Origin: Algivirga pacifica
Lineage (GTDB): Bacteria; Bacteroidota; Bacteroidia; Cytophagales; Flammeovirgaceae
Length of the DNA stretch: 49,600 nt
Assembly (NCBI RefSeq): GCF_039543525.1
Contig: NZ_BAABJX010000053.1
Coordinates: 1-49,600, forward strand
Direction: 5' to 3'
The translations under genes were made by a program, and so were the position numbers. A model generated the notes under the pieces. That model did not search any database, was not told the DNA's origin, and saw nothing but the letters and a program-made list of their open reading frames with translations. Position 1 is the first letter of the stretch, and each line of letters opens with the position of its first letter. Positions 16,162 to 24,963 of the stretch are shown one piece after another.

Positions 16162-16944
16162 ATGAACCACAATACGACTACCCAAATTATTGCTGTAGCC
16201 AACCAAAAAGGAGGAACAGGAAAAACCACAACTGTCGTTAATCTAGGAGCTGCCCTTGCCCAAGAAGGCTATAAAGTATTACTACTCGACCTCGACCCTC
16301 AAGCTAGTCTGACGTTTCATTTGGGAGCACATCACCATGCTACCTCTCCTATATTAGAAGTCTTTGAAGGAAATAAGGCTTTATCAGACCGCTTCTTGAA
16401 AAGGGAAAATATGACCCTCTCTCCAGCAGATCACTCCTTAAGTAATGTAGAAGAATACTTGTTACAAAGTGAATCCAGGGAATACCATTTAAAGAAATCT
16501 TTGGATAGCGTTGTGTCTGAATATGATTATATCCTGATGGACTGTGGACCCACGCTATCCATGTTGACTATTAATGCCTTGGTAGCATCCAATCAGGTAC
16601 TTATTCCGTTGGAATTGGAGGTATTAAGCTTACATGGGCTATCGAAGATGGCAGAAACAATTTTTAATGTAAAGGAGATACACAACAGTACACTTAAGGT
16701 ATTGGGGGTACTGCCAGTCATGGTGGATATGCGAAGAAATGTTACTTCTGAAGTACTAGATTTTTTAAAGGATAATTTTGGCTTTCCATTGTTCCCTTCT
16801 ATTGGAGTAGATGTTCGTGTAGTGGAATCCCCTTCATTTGGGCAAAGTGTAGTGCAATATGCTCCATCTTCAGCAGTAACGATTGCTTATAAAAACTTAG
16901 CCACTATGGTAATAAAAAGTACACCTACTGCCCATCATTATTAA
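16162..16944 (+). CDS. ParA/Soj-type ATPase of the chemosensory cluster
   Basis: A 260-residue ParA-family ATPase with the deviant Walker A KGGTGKTTTVVNLG (Lys15 is the signature lysine), A' motif LLLDLDPQASLTFHLG and Walker B DYILMDCGPTLSML. There is no N-terminal DNA-binding domain and no parB gene beside it. It sits directly upstream of a soluble chemoreceptor, cheW, cheY and cheA. ParA homologues in such places (PpfA in Rhodobacter, ParC in Vibrio) position chemoreceptor arrays so that both daughters inherit one. The same role is inferred here; plasmid or chromosome partition is less likely. Confidence 0.88.
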   Translation: MNHNTTTQIIAVANQKGGTGKTTTVVNLGAALAQEGYKVLLLDLDPQASLTFHLGAHHHATSPILEVFEGNKALSDRFLKRENMTLSPADHSLSNVEEYLLQSESREYHLKKSLDSVVSEYDYILMDCGPTLSMLTINALVASNQVLIPLELEVLSLHGLSKMAETIFNVKEIHNSTLKVLGVLPVMVDMRRNVTSEVLDFLKDNFGFPLFPSIGVDVRVVESPSFGQSVVQYAPSSAVTIAYKNLATMVIKSTPTAHHY

Positions 16945-17171
16945 AAAACGAAAAACAATAACCCCTTAAAGGATCAGTTAGGATAGGGAATGTATGCAAG
17001 TATATTCTTTGTTATCCTCTTCAATTTATTACACCAACTTGATGAAAAGGTGTTAATAAATTTAAATTCACAAAGTGACTTCTCCCTTTTCTGAAGAGGG
17101 AAAGTACAGGAAGTGCATATGATTGAATCCATGAGAACCTATTTTATATTAACCTCTTTATAAACAAACCT

Positions 17172-20100
17172 ATGAAAGAAACCCAACTGAATCACCTACA
17201 GGAACAGGTAGCACTGATGAACGAATTGCTACTGGTTTTGGATGCAGATACATACGGGGTGATCACCCATGCAAATACAGTATTGACAAAGCTTCTTGGT
17301 GTACAGGAAAAAGATTTAATTGGTTTGCCTATTAGTGAATTAATGTCTTTGGATTCAGGAAGCTCAGAGTTTAATGAGGTATGGGAACTGGTGCAGAAGG
17401 GGGCTTCTTATAAAGGGCGATTTACCTTGAAGACCTCTATGACAAATACATTTGTTGCAGAAGGAAAGTTTAAGGCGGTAATGGATGAGGGAGGCACTTT
17501 AGATAAAGTAACTTTTGTAGGGGCAGGGCTTTCCGTAGCCAATGATGAGGTTAAGCAGAGCTATGAGGAGCAACAGATGGCTGATGCGGTGATGGATCAA
17601 AATTTTGGAATAGTAGAGTTGAGCGCAGAGGGAGAAATTATGAAGGCCAATAACCTTTTTGTGTCTTTTTTGCGTCTGTCTTTTGAGCAGGTAGATGAGT
17701 TGATTGGCATGAATGAGCGAGAGCTTTATACAGCAGATACCCTGGAGAAATATGATGCATTATGGGATAAGCTGAGACAGGGAAAAGCGGGAACGGAATC
17801 ATTAACCAAGCAGTTTCCGGGAGGAGAAGTGGTGTGGTTGAATATGACTTATGTACCAATCTTGGGAAAAGATGGAAGCTTAGTTAGGGTGGCATTATAT
17901 GCAGCCGATGTTTCTGAGGAGATGAAAGTAGCCTGGGAAGGACAAAGCTTGTTGGAAGCTACAAAAAACACGGTAGGAAACATCGAAATAGGTCTAGATG
18001 GAAAGATCGCAGATATTAATGCTAGAGGAACGGATTATTGGGGGTGGACGATGGAAGAAGTAATGGAGAAGGGATTATCTATTCTGGATTTGTTTGATGA
18101 GGAGTTTATGAAAGGTGATCGGGCATTCTCCTTGGAAAAGTTACTGGAAGGTGCAGGTGCTGATGGCTTTTGGATGGCAAAACATAAGAATGGAGAAACC
18201 TTTTGGTTCAACGGACTCTTTGTTCCAATCATCAATTATGACGGAAAGCTATCCAAGGTGATGCTTTTGGGTAATGATGATGCTGCCAGCTCTGAGGCAT
18301 TTGAGACTAAAAATATGCTAGATGCCGTAATGAACTGTATTGACAACGTAGCTATTGTATCGGAGTCTGATCTACATGGTACCATTACGAAGGTAAATGA
18401 TCAGCTTTGTGAGATTTCTGGCTATACAGAAGAGGAGCTGCTGGGACAACCACATAATATCTTGAGACACCCGGAAACTCCTAAGGAGGTGTTTGCTGAG
18501 ATGTGGAATACCATACAGAGAGGTGAGGTATTTAAGGCGACTTATAAGAATCGGACAAAAGATGGAGATTTTTATTGGGTACAGTCTTCCATTGCACCAG
18601 TACTAGGTTTGGATGGCAAGCCTTTTAAGTATATAGGGGTACGTTTTGATATGACCGACTTATTTAAGCAAAAGTCCAGTCTAGAGTCGATTAATGATGC
18701 TATCAACGTAGCCAATGTGATGTATGAGATGAATCTTGAAGGGGAGTTGACTCGGGTTAATGAGAATTTTGAGAAGGTATTAGGGTATTCTCAAAAAGAG
18801 AGTATTGGTTTGTTGCATACTTATTTGGTTCCGGATAAAGAAGAAGATCGAATTAAGGAGGAGACATTATGGAATCAATTGAGAAAAGGTGAGTATATGG
18901 TTGCTGACTTTAAACGGTTATCTAAGGACGGAAGAGAGGTATGGTTGGAAGGAAGCTATAATCCGGTGAAAGACTACAATGGAGAGGTAGAAACAGTAAT
19001 TGTTTACGTACAGGATATTACAGAAAGACGCTTAAGAAATGCAGAGAACAGAGGTAAGTTGGCTGCATTGGATCAATCGCAAGCAGTAGTTGAGTTTTCA
19101 GTATCGGGACAAATAGAAAAAGTGAATGATGCTTTTTGCGAGATAGTAGGGTATTCTAAAGAGGAGTTGATAGGTATGCATCATAGTATCTTGTGTTTTT
19201 CCGATTTTATAGAAACAGGAGCTTATGAAGACTTCTGGAATGAGTTGAGAGAAGGAGTCTACCAAAAGGGGGATTTTAAGCGGAAAGCTAAGGATGGGGA
19301 AGAACTCTTCATACATGCTACATATAATCCGATCCGAGATATGGATGGGAATGTCATTAAGGTTGTAAAACTGGCAACAGACGTTACAGAAAGAAAGCGT
19401 AGAAATGCAGAAAACAGAGGAAAACTGAAAGCGATTGATGCTACTCAGTTGATTGTAGAGTTTGATAAAGATCGCAATATGCTTGAGGCAAACGATAAGT
19501 TTTTGAAGGTGACGGGGTATAGTAGAGAAGAACTTATGGGGCAACCTCACGCGATGCTTTGTGAACAGGAATATGCAGAAAGTGAAGCCTATAATGATTT
19601 TTGGGCGGAAATATTGGGTGGTGATTCCGTTGTTGGAGAAATGAAGAGGAAAAATAAAGAAGGGCAGGATATATGGTTAAGAGCAGTGTATACTCCAATC
19701 ATGGATGATGAAGGACGCTTCCTGAAAGTTGTAAAGTATGCGGATGATATTACAGGTTTTAAAGTAGCTTTCAATAAACTATCAGATTTCTTGGAAGAGT
19801 TGTCTAAGGGTAACTTTGAAGCAGAAATCGATACGGGAAGTATTGAACTAAGAGAGGACCTCGCTCATATGATCGAGAATAACCGGAAGATGAGGGATAA
19901 TATGAAGGAGGTGATTGAGCAAGTCAATTATGTAGTACAGAAAGCGGGTAGGGAAGGAGACCTTTCAGCAACTTTGATATTGGATAATGCGGAGGGTGCC
20001 TGGAGAGAATTGATGAATGGGGTAAACCTACTACTGGATTCCATTTCATCTCCGATCATTGAACTGAGTCAGGTGATTGATAAACTATCGGAAGGAAGTT

Positions 20101-21113
20101 TGGTGGATTACTTCTACGGTAGTGCACAAGGAGACGTAAAAGGAATGACTGAGGCACTTAACAAAGCGATCAGAAACTTGAATACTCTATTAACGGTAAT
20201 CAATGACCGTTCCGACTTGATTGCAACGCTAGCGAAGGATACCCTAAACAAACACGGTGATATGGACCGTAATACCATGGATGTTTACAAAGTGGTAGAG
20301 GAAATATCTGCAGGGGTACAAAAGCAAGTAGGCTTGACGGATGATTCCTCCAGAATGGTTGATAGTATCCTGAGTTCTGCACTTTCTATGGAAGATAAAG
20401 CTCAGGTCATTAATAAATCAGCGGAAAATGGTTTGGAGTATTGTCAGGATGGAAAAACCTTGTTGAATCGCCTGATTGATAATATCAATGAAATCTCTTC
20501 CTCTGCGCAATCAACTTCAGGGACGATTGGCGAGCTAACGGAACGATCAGAAGAAATTTCCAGAACACTGAACGTAATTACGAATATTGCGGCACAAACC
20601 AACCTTTTGGCCTTGAATGCAGCCATTGAGGCCGCTAGAGCGGGAGATGCCGGTAGAGGTTTCGCAGTAGTAGCGGAAGAAATTAGAAAACTAGCCGAAG
20701 ATTCTAGAATGTCTGCCGTCAATATTGAAAAAGTAATTAAGGACGTGCACAAAGATGTTAGTATGGCTACCAAGGCCATTGAGCAGATGACGAATACGGT
20801 AGCACATGGTAATACAGCCACCAAAGATGTGTCGGAGGTATTTAACAGAATTATTACTTCCAATGAAGAGACGCTTGGACTGTCTAAGGAGGTATTGTTA
20901 GCTTCCAATAAACAGCAGAAATCGGTTGATATTATTGCTAAGAACATAGAGAAGATTGTTGCTGTGGCGGAGACTTCATCAGAAGGTACCCGACGAGTGG
21001 GAGAGGTAATGGGAAGTATGAGTTCTTCTGTGACCGACATGGGTAAAACAAGTGAGGCATTATCGGCAATTGCAGATCAATTGAAAGATGGTTTGGGTAA
21101 GTTTAAGTTGTAA
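17172..21113 (+). CDS. soluble multi-PAS methyl-accepting chemotaxis protein
   Basis: A 1313-residue chemoreceptor without signal peptide or transmembrane segment, so cytoplasmic. Seven PAS domains are read in tandem (starting near residues 10, 130, 262, 391, 509, 636 and 756), several with a PAC-type ending such as VQDITERR or ATDVTERK. Two HAMP-like segments follow (about 860-1010), then the long coiled signalling domain with the hairpin tip TNLLALNAAIEAARAGDAGRGFAVVAEEIR written in parts: NLLALNAAIEAARAG and GRGFAVVAEEIRKLAE (about 1140-1175). PAS domains may sense redox state, oxygen or ligands; no diagnostic cofactor residue was identified. PAS 6 and 7 are joined by near-identical RNAENRGKL linkers, indicating recent duplication. 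First receptor gene after parA. Confidence 0.93.
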   Translation: MKETQLNHLQEQVALMNELLLVLDADTYGVITHANTVLTKLLGVQEKDLIGLPISELMSLDSGSSEFNEVWELVQKGASYKGRFTLKTSMTNTFVAEGKFKAVMDEGGTLDKVTFVGAGLSVANDEVKQSYEEQQMADAVMDQNFGIVELSAEGEIMKANNLFVSFLRLSFEQVDELIGMNERELYTADTLEKYDALWDKLRQGKAGTESLTKQFPGGEVVWLNMTYVPILGKDGSLVRVALYAADVSEEMKVAWEGQSLLEATKNTVGNIEIGLDGKIADINARGTDYWGWTMEEVMEKGLSILDLFDEEFMKGDRAFSLEKLLEGAGADGFWMAKHKNGETFWFNGLFVPIINYDGKLSKVMLLGNDDAASSEAFETKNMLDAVMNCIDNVAIVSESDLHGTITKVNDQLCEISGYTEEELLGQPHNILRHPETPKEVFAEMWNTIQRGEVFKATYKNRTKDGDFYWVQSSIAPVLGLDGKPFKYIGVRFDMTDLFKQKSSLESINDAINVANVMYEMNLEGELTRVNENFEKVLGYSQKESIGLLHTYLVPDKEEDRIKEETLWNQLRKGEYMVADFKRLSKDGREVWLEGSYNPVKDYNGEVETVIVYVQDITERRLRNAENRGKLAALDQSQAVVEFSVSGQIEKVNDAFCEIVGYSKEELIGMHHSILCFSDFIETGAYEDFWNELREGVYQKGDFKRKAKDGEELFIHATYNPIRDMDGNVIKVVKLATDVTERKRRNAENRGKLKAIDATQLIVEFDKDRNMLEANDKFLKVTGYSREELMGQPHAMLCEQEYAESEAYNDFWAEILGGDSVVGEMKRKNKEGQDIWLRAVYTPIMDDEGRFLKVVKYADDITGFKVAFNKLSDFLEELSKGNFEAEIDTGSIELREDLAHMIENNRKMRDNMKEVIEQVNYVVQKAGREGDLSATLILDNAEGAWRELMNGVNLLLDSISSPIIELSQVIDKLSEGSLVDYFYGSAQGDVKGMTEALNKAIRNLNTLLTVINDRSDLIATLAKDTLNKHGDMDRNTMDVYKVVEEISAGVQKQVGLTDDSSRMVDSILSSALSMEDKAQVINKSAENGLEYCQDGKTLLNRLIDNINEISSSAQSTSGTIGELTERSEEISRTLNVITNIAAQTNLLALNAAIEAARAGDAGRGFAVVAEEIRKLAEDSRMSAVNIEKVIKDVHKDVSMATKAIEQMTNTVAHGNTATKDVSEVFNRIITSNEETLGLSKEVLLASNKQQKSVDIIAKNIEKIVAVAETSSEGTRRVGEVMGSMSSSVTDMGKTSEALSAIADQLKDGLGKFKL

Positions 21114-21120
21114 ATAACGC

Positions 21121-21151
21121 TACTGGAAGTGTTCAACACTTCCAGTACTTT
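21121..21151 (+). terminator. hairpin between mcp and cheW
   Basis: TACTGGAAGTGTT (21121-21133) and its exact complement AACACTTCCAGTA (21135-21147) form a 10-12 bp stem followed only by CTTTATC. The weak T-run suggests partial termination or transcript stabilisation inside the cluster. Confidence 0.5.
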
Positions 21152-21185
21152 ATCATAGACGATCACAACATTAACCCTAAACACC

Positions 21186-21689
21186 ATGGAACAAAAAGAC
21201 CCAAAGCATCAAGGCCAGGAAGGCCAACAGAAAGAGAACAAGATCCGTAATAATCAGATTATCGTTTTTAAATTGGGGGGAGAGGAGTATGCCCTTTTTA
21301 TTGATCAAATTAAAGAAGTGGTCGTTACGCCCCATATATCCAAAGTTCCTTTGACTCCTTCTTATATTCGGGGGTTGGCCAATATCCGTGGGCAAATTTT
21401 ATCGATTGTAGACCTGGAAGATAAGTTTGGATTGAATGCCTCTGTCAAAGATTCCGAAAGCTATTGCCTGGTCGTGGAAAGTGCTGATTATAATATGGCT
21501 ATTCTAGTTCAAGAGGTTCCTAATACTCTTTCAGTAGCCGATGATGAGATAGAATACACGAACTCCGTATTTACAGAACAGGTAGAAGGGAAAAGTTATG
21601 TCAAAGGCATTGTAAAGTTGGGAGGTCGTTTGATCATCTTGATTGATGCAGCTCATCTATTGACGAAAGATGAGATAGCCGTAAGCTAA
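21186..21689 (+). CDS. cheW: CheW coupling protein
   Basis: A 167-residue CheW, the adaptor that links chemoreceptors to CheA. Motifs: IIVFKLGGEEYALFIDQIKEVV at the start of the fold, PLTPSYIRGLANIRGQILSIVDL in the middle (the RG step that contacts CheA), and VKGIVKLGGRLIILIDA at the end. A charged N-terminal tail of about 25 residues (EQKDPKHQGQEGQQKENK) precedes the fold and is longer than usual. It lies 72 bases after the receptor gene and 31 before cheY. Confidence 0.95.
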   Translation: MEQKDPKHQGQEGQQKENKIRNNQIIVFKLGGEEYALFIDQIKEVVVTPHISKVPLTPSYIRGLANIRGQILSIVDLEDKFGLNASVKDSESYCLVVESADYNMAILVQEVPNTLSVADDEIEYTNSVFTEQVEGKSYVKGIVKLGGRLIILIDAAHLLTKDEIAVS

Positions 21690-21720
21690 TAATCTAATTA
21701 CCATTTAACCCCATACAGTT

Positions 21721-22092
21721 ATGAGCAAACGAGTGTTGATTGTAGATGATTCTGCCGTCATGCGTATGACGATTAAAAACTATCTGGAAAATGCTGGCTA
21801 TGAAATTGTAGGACAAGCCTCCAATGGAGAACAGGCGATTGACCTGGCCTTGGAACTGGAGCCAGACGTTATCACCTTGGATAATATTCTTCCAGATATG
21901 TTAGGGTTGGATATCTTAAAGTTTCTTCGTCAGGAAGAGGAAATATCGTCCAAGATTGTCATGGTGAGTGCGGTAGGCCAAGAAGCAGTAATAAAACAAG
22001 GAAAAGAGCTCGGTGTTGACGGGTATTTAGTAAAGCCTTTCAATGAGAAGGATATACAGGATATAGTTGGAGCCATACTGAAGCAAAACTAA
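21721..22092 (+). CDS. cheY: CheY-type single-domain response regulator
   Basis: A 123-residue receiver domain. The acidic pocket is VDD (residues 8-10), the phosphorylation site is Asp54 in ITLDNILPDM, the switch Ser is in MVSAVG (about residue 82) and the conserved Lys in LVKPFN (about 104). It has no output domain, so it should act by binding a target protein as CheY does. Only two bases separate it from cheA. Since there is no flagellum in this region, its target could be the gliding machinery, which is inference. Confidence 0.93.
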   Translation: MSKRVLIVDDSAVMRMTIKNYLENAGYEIVGQASNGEQAIDLALELEPDVITLDNILPDMLGLDILKFLRQEEEISSKIVMVSAVGQEAVIKQGKELGVDGYLVKPFNEKDIQDIVGAILKQN

Positions 22093-22094
22093 GA

Positions 22095-23930
22095 ATGAGC
22101 GATAAAGATGAACAGTTAAGAGAGCTATTCCTTGCCGAGGCATCTGACCAGTATGATGAACTCAATACCTTGATTACTCGCTTAGAGAAAAATCATAAGG
22201 ATCGAGAAGTCATAGAAGCAATTTTTAGGATTACACATACCCTAAAAGCCAATGCGGCGGCGATGGGATTTGATGCTATTGGTAAGTTATCGCATCTTTT
22301 GGAGGATATTTTCAGTGTCCTGAAGAAAGAAGAAATGACGATGACTTCTTCTCTTTGTGATACACTCTTTAAGGCAATTGATAAGATAGGGGAGTTGTTA
22401 GAAGGAATCCGTACGGGACAAAAAGTTTCTTATAGGGGACTGCAGGTACGTCTTAAGGTTATTCTTGAGAAGAATAATAACCCACATAAGTTTATTCCTA
22501 CAACAACGACCAAAGAAGAGACTAATGTGGCTTCTCAAAAAGAAGAAAAGGATGAAAAGCGAAAAGAGGAGATCACAGATGTAAAACAAGAAGAAAAACC
22601 TCCCAAGGTTGAGGAGAAGAAGATTTCAAGCCCTTCCAAGGAAGTGAAGAAAGAAGCTCATCCGACGGCCTCCTTGCCTCAGGATTCAGGTACAAATCAT
22701 AATATGGCTTTATCGGATAGGATTCAGGTACCTATCGATAAGTTGGATGTTTTGATGAACTTGGTGAGTGAGTTAGCGATTGAGAAGGATAGAATTATTA
22801 CCAATAGCAATCGCTTGGGACGAAATGAGTTTACACGTCTTTATCGAATTACCTCTGACTTACAGTATTCGGTGATGGGGGTTAGGCTGGTACAGATTGA
22901 TGTATTATTCCATAAGTTCCATCGTATTGTACGTGATGTGGCGGCCTTGGAGCACAAAGAAGTGGAGTTGGTATTGGAAGGAACGGATATAGAGATTGAT
23001 CGAAATGTATTGCAGACAATCAGTGATTCTATGATTCATTTGGTTAGGAATGCTGTTAGTCACGGGATAGAGGATGAGGTGGATCGTCAGAAAAGTGGTA
23101 AACAAGAAACTGCTAGAATTACCCTTCGAGCTAGAAATGAGAAAGAATATGTCGCAATTGATGTAGAGGATAATGGAAAAGGGATTAATCCAGAAGTGAT
23201 TCGTCGGAAGGCTATAGAGAAGCAATTAGATCCTCCAGAGTATGTAGGCATGCTCTCGGATAAGGATGTGATCAAGTATATTTTTGAACCGGGATTTTCC
23301 AGTGCCGATAAAGTAACGGCAGTTTCAGGCAGGGGAGTAGGAATGGATGTGGTCAAGAAAGGGGTGGAATCGATTGGTGGGAAGGTATTCATTCATTCTG
23401 AACTAGGAAAAGGTACAAAGTTTACACTCTTACTGCCCTCTTCAATGGCAGTGAAAAATGCCTTGTTGTTTATTGTAAATGATGCTGAATTTGCCATTCC
23501 GCTATCCTATACAGAGGCAGTGACTTCCGTAGAGCGCAAGCAGATTTATAAAGTGGCGAATGGCTTGATGACCTTATATCAGGATCGAACAATTCCAGTG
23601 ATATTTCTGGATGATTTATTCAGTTGTGAGAAGAAAGAGCAACTCTATCACAAAAAACTGATGCATCAGAGTTTTGATCAATCCACCGAAGTGATTTCGC
23701 TAAATGTGATTGTAGTGGCGGTAGAGGATACCTTTGTTGGACTAGTAGTAGACAAACTCTTGCAGCAGAAAGAGATTATTGAAAAACCACTGAGTAAACC
23801 GTTGGATACTGTTCCTTTTGTCAGTGGAGCGACTATTCTCGGTAGTGGAAATGTATGCCTGGTATTGGATATTCCAGATATCACAGATTTCTTGTTGAAA
23901 CCTAAGTTGAAGATGACAGCAGTAGTCTAG
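22095..23930 (+). CDS. cheA: chemotaxis histidine kinase CheA
   Basis: A 611-residue CheA. P1/Hpt domain with the phosphorylated His48 in RITHTLKANAAAMGF; then a Lys/Glu-rich linker (about 140-205) in place of a clear CheY-binding P2; P3 dimerisation (about 215-290); P4 kinase with N box HLVRNAVSHGIED, G1 VEDNGKGI and G2 GRGVGMDVV; and P5 CheW-like domain to the C-terminus (about 450-605). All catalytic motifs are intact. Missing P2 would lower the affinity for CheY and may matter if several regulators compete. Co-transcribed with cheY. Confidence 0.95.
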   Translation: MSDKDEQLRELFLAEASDQYDELNTLITRLEKNHKDREVIEAIFRITHTLKANAAAMGFDAIGKLSHLLEDIFSVLKKEEMTMTSSLCDTLFKAIDKIGELLEGIRTGQKVSYRGLQVRLKVILEKNNNPHKFIPTTTTKEETNVASQKEEKDEKRKEEITDVKQEEKPPKVEEKKISSPSKEVKKEAHPTASLPQDSGTNHNMALSDRIQVPIDKLDVLMNLVSELAIEKDRIITNSNRLGRNEFTRLYRITSDLQYSVMGVRLVQIDVLFHKFHRIVRDVAALEHKEVELVLEGTDIEIDRNVLQTISDSMIHLVRNAVSHGIEDEVDRQKSGKQETARITLRARNEKEYVAIDVEDNGKGINPEVIRRKAIEKQLDPPEYVGMLSDKDVIKYIFEPGFSSADKVTAVSGRGVGMDVVKKGVESIGGKVFIHSELGKGTKFTLLLPSSMAVKNALLFIVNDAEFAIPLSYTEAVTSVERKQIYKVANGLMTLYQDRTIPVIFLDDLFSCEKKEQLYHKKLMHQSFDQSTEVISLNVIVVAVEDTFVGLVVDKLLQQKEIIEKPLSKPLDTVPFVSGATILGSGNVCLVLDIPDITDFLLKPKLKMTAVV

Positions 23931-23994
23931 ATGTCTAAACACTAAGTTTTCCGATAGAAATAAAGAGACTGCATCTAAATGGATAAAGGAGGAA

Positions 23995-24049
23995 GGAAGA
24001 AGGATAAAGGAATAGGAACCTGTGGATAGTAATCCTTTATCCTTCTTCC
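23995..24049. repeat. dispersed hairpin family, copy 3
   Basis: GGAAGAAGGATAAAGGA (23995-24011) is perfectly complementary to 24033-24049, preceded by AAATGGATAAAGGAGGAA, which matches the left flank of copy 4 at 35.2 kb. It occupies the 329-base gap between cheA and the cheC-like gene; in the rest (24050-24259) only a short dyad ACTAGTCACTAATCACG against CGTGATTAGTAAGT is seen (24124-24176), with no open reading frame. Confidence 0.7.
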
Positions 24050-24259
24050 TTAAACCCCTTAAAAGTAGCACTTAACTATAAGTTTACTTGGTGTTCAGTC
24101 CAATAGTGCTGTGATTATTTAATACGTGATTAGTAAGTCATTTTACTAGACATCCATACTAGTCACTAATCACGAAAGACACTGTTTTAAGAGGTATAGA
24201 CAAACTTAATAATCAGATCACTAGTATCTTAATTCAATACCGTTAACCCAGACTATGAT

Positions 24260-24910
24260 ATGAATATAGAGGAAACCTTATCCCTGGAAGAGCAAGTATT
24301 ACAAGAGGTCTCCATCGTAATGGTAGAACATATGGGAAAAGCCATAGGGCAGTTGTTGAACGATGAGGTATTTGTCGCTAAGCAGCGCTTTATAAAAACA
24401 GATAGAGAGGGGATTTCATGGGATATTCCTACTGAAGAAATTACTGTATTGAATACGGAAGTAGTGGGAGACATTCAGATACAAACCTATATTTTATTAA
24501 AAGAAGAATACAAAGAAGAGTTGTGTGATGCCCTACTGCCAGATCATATGAAAGGGCAACCGGATTTGAGGGAAGGAATGCTCTTGGAGATGGATAATAT
24601 TGCCATCGCAGCGATGGTCACTAAAGTTGCGAACTTACTACAGTGTAATATTTTTGGACATGTTCCTAGCTTAGAAGTATGGACTGTGGATAAACAACAA
24701 TCGGTGTTGGAGCAAGAGCACAGGGATAGTGAGTTTATGATTCAAGTGAGTTTGGGGGTGTTCAAGAGACAAATGCCTTTGTCAGTGTATGTTTTTTTTA
24801 GAAAAGACATTCACTCCATTCTTTCATCATTTGATAGGACAAAGGCTGTGATAGGGGATGGGCGCCCTAAAAAGGATAAGAATATCTTTCAGAAGCTCTT
24901 TGGCATATAA
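24260..24910 (+). CDS. CheC/CheX-like phosphatase, divergent
   Basis: A 216-residue protein read as CheC-like. CheC-type CheY-phosphatases carry one or two copies of an E-x-x-N motif on long helices; here the second copy is present (LLEMDNIAIAAMVTKVANLL, about residues 108-127), while in the first (LQEVSIVMVEHMGKAIGQLL, about 14-33) the asparagine is replaced. It may therefore have one active site. The C-terminal tail KKDKNIFQKLFGI is amphipathic. Position after cheA supports a chemotaxis role: without CheZ or CheB/CheR nearby it could be the signal-ending enzyme. Assignment is by motif only. Confidence 0.6.
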   Translation: MNIEETLSLEEQVLQEVSIVMVEHMGKAIGQLLNDEVFVAKQRFIKTDREGISWDIPTEEITVLNTEVVGDIQIQTYILLKEEYKEELCDALLPDHMKGQPDLREGMLLEMDNIAIAAMVTKVANLLQCNIFGHVPSLEVWTVDKQQSVLEQEHRDSEFMIQVSLGVFKRQMPLSVYVFFRKDIHSILSSFDRTKAVIGDGRPKKDKNIFQKLFGI

Positions 24911-24957
24911 AAAGTAAGGGCGACCAAAAAGGTCGCCCTTACTTTTTATATGCCAAA
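24899..24957. terminator. 27-bp bidirectional terminator
   Basis: Perfect 27-bp inverted repeat (24899-24925 with 24931-24957) around a loop of five A. The GC core GGGCGACC is flanked by AAAAAGT/ACTTTTT. The left arm includes the last two codons and stop of the cheC-like gene; the right arm ends six bases before the lnt stop, so it serves both convergent genes. Confidence 0.92.
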
Positions 24958-24963
24958 CAAGTT

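Noticed and set aside
16162..16944. ParA as sign of a replication origin, plasmid or integrated element
   Set aside because: No parB, parS-like repeats, replication gene or dnaA boxes are seen, and the gene leads a chemotaxis cluster.
20444..21040. A 198-codon open frame on the minus strand opposite the receptor's signalling domain
   Set aside because: It is antisense to a highly conserved coding region, is Ser/Thr-rich low-complexity, and has no recognisable motif; it arises from codon bias of the real gene.
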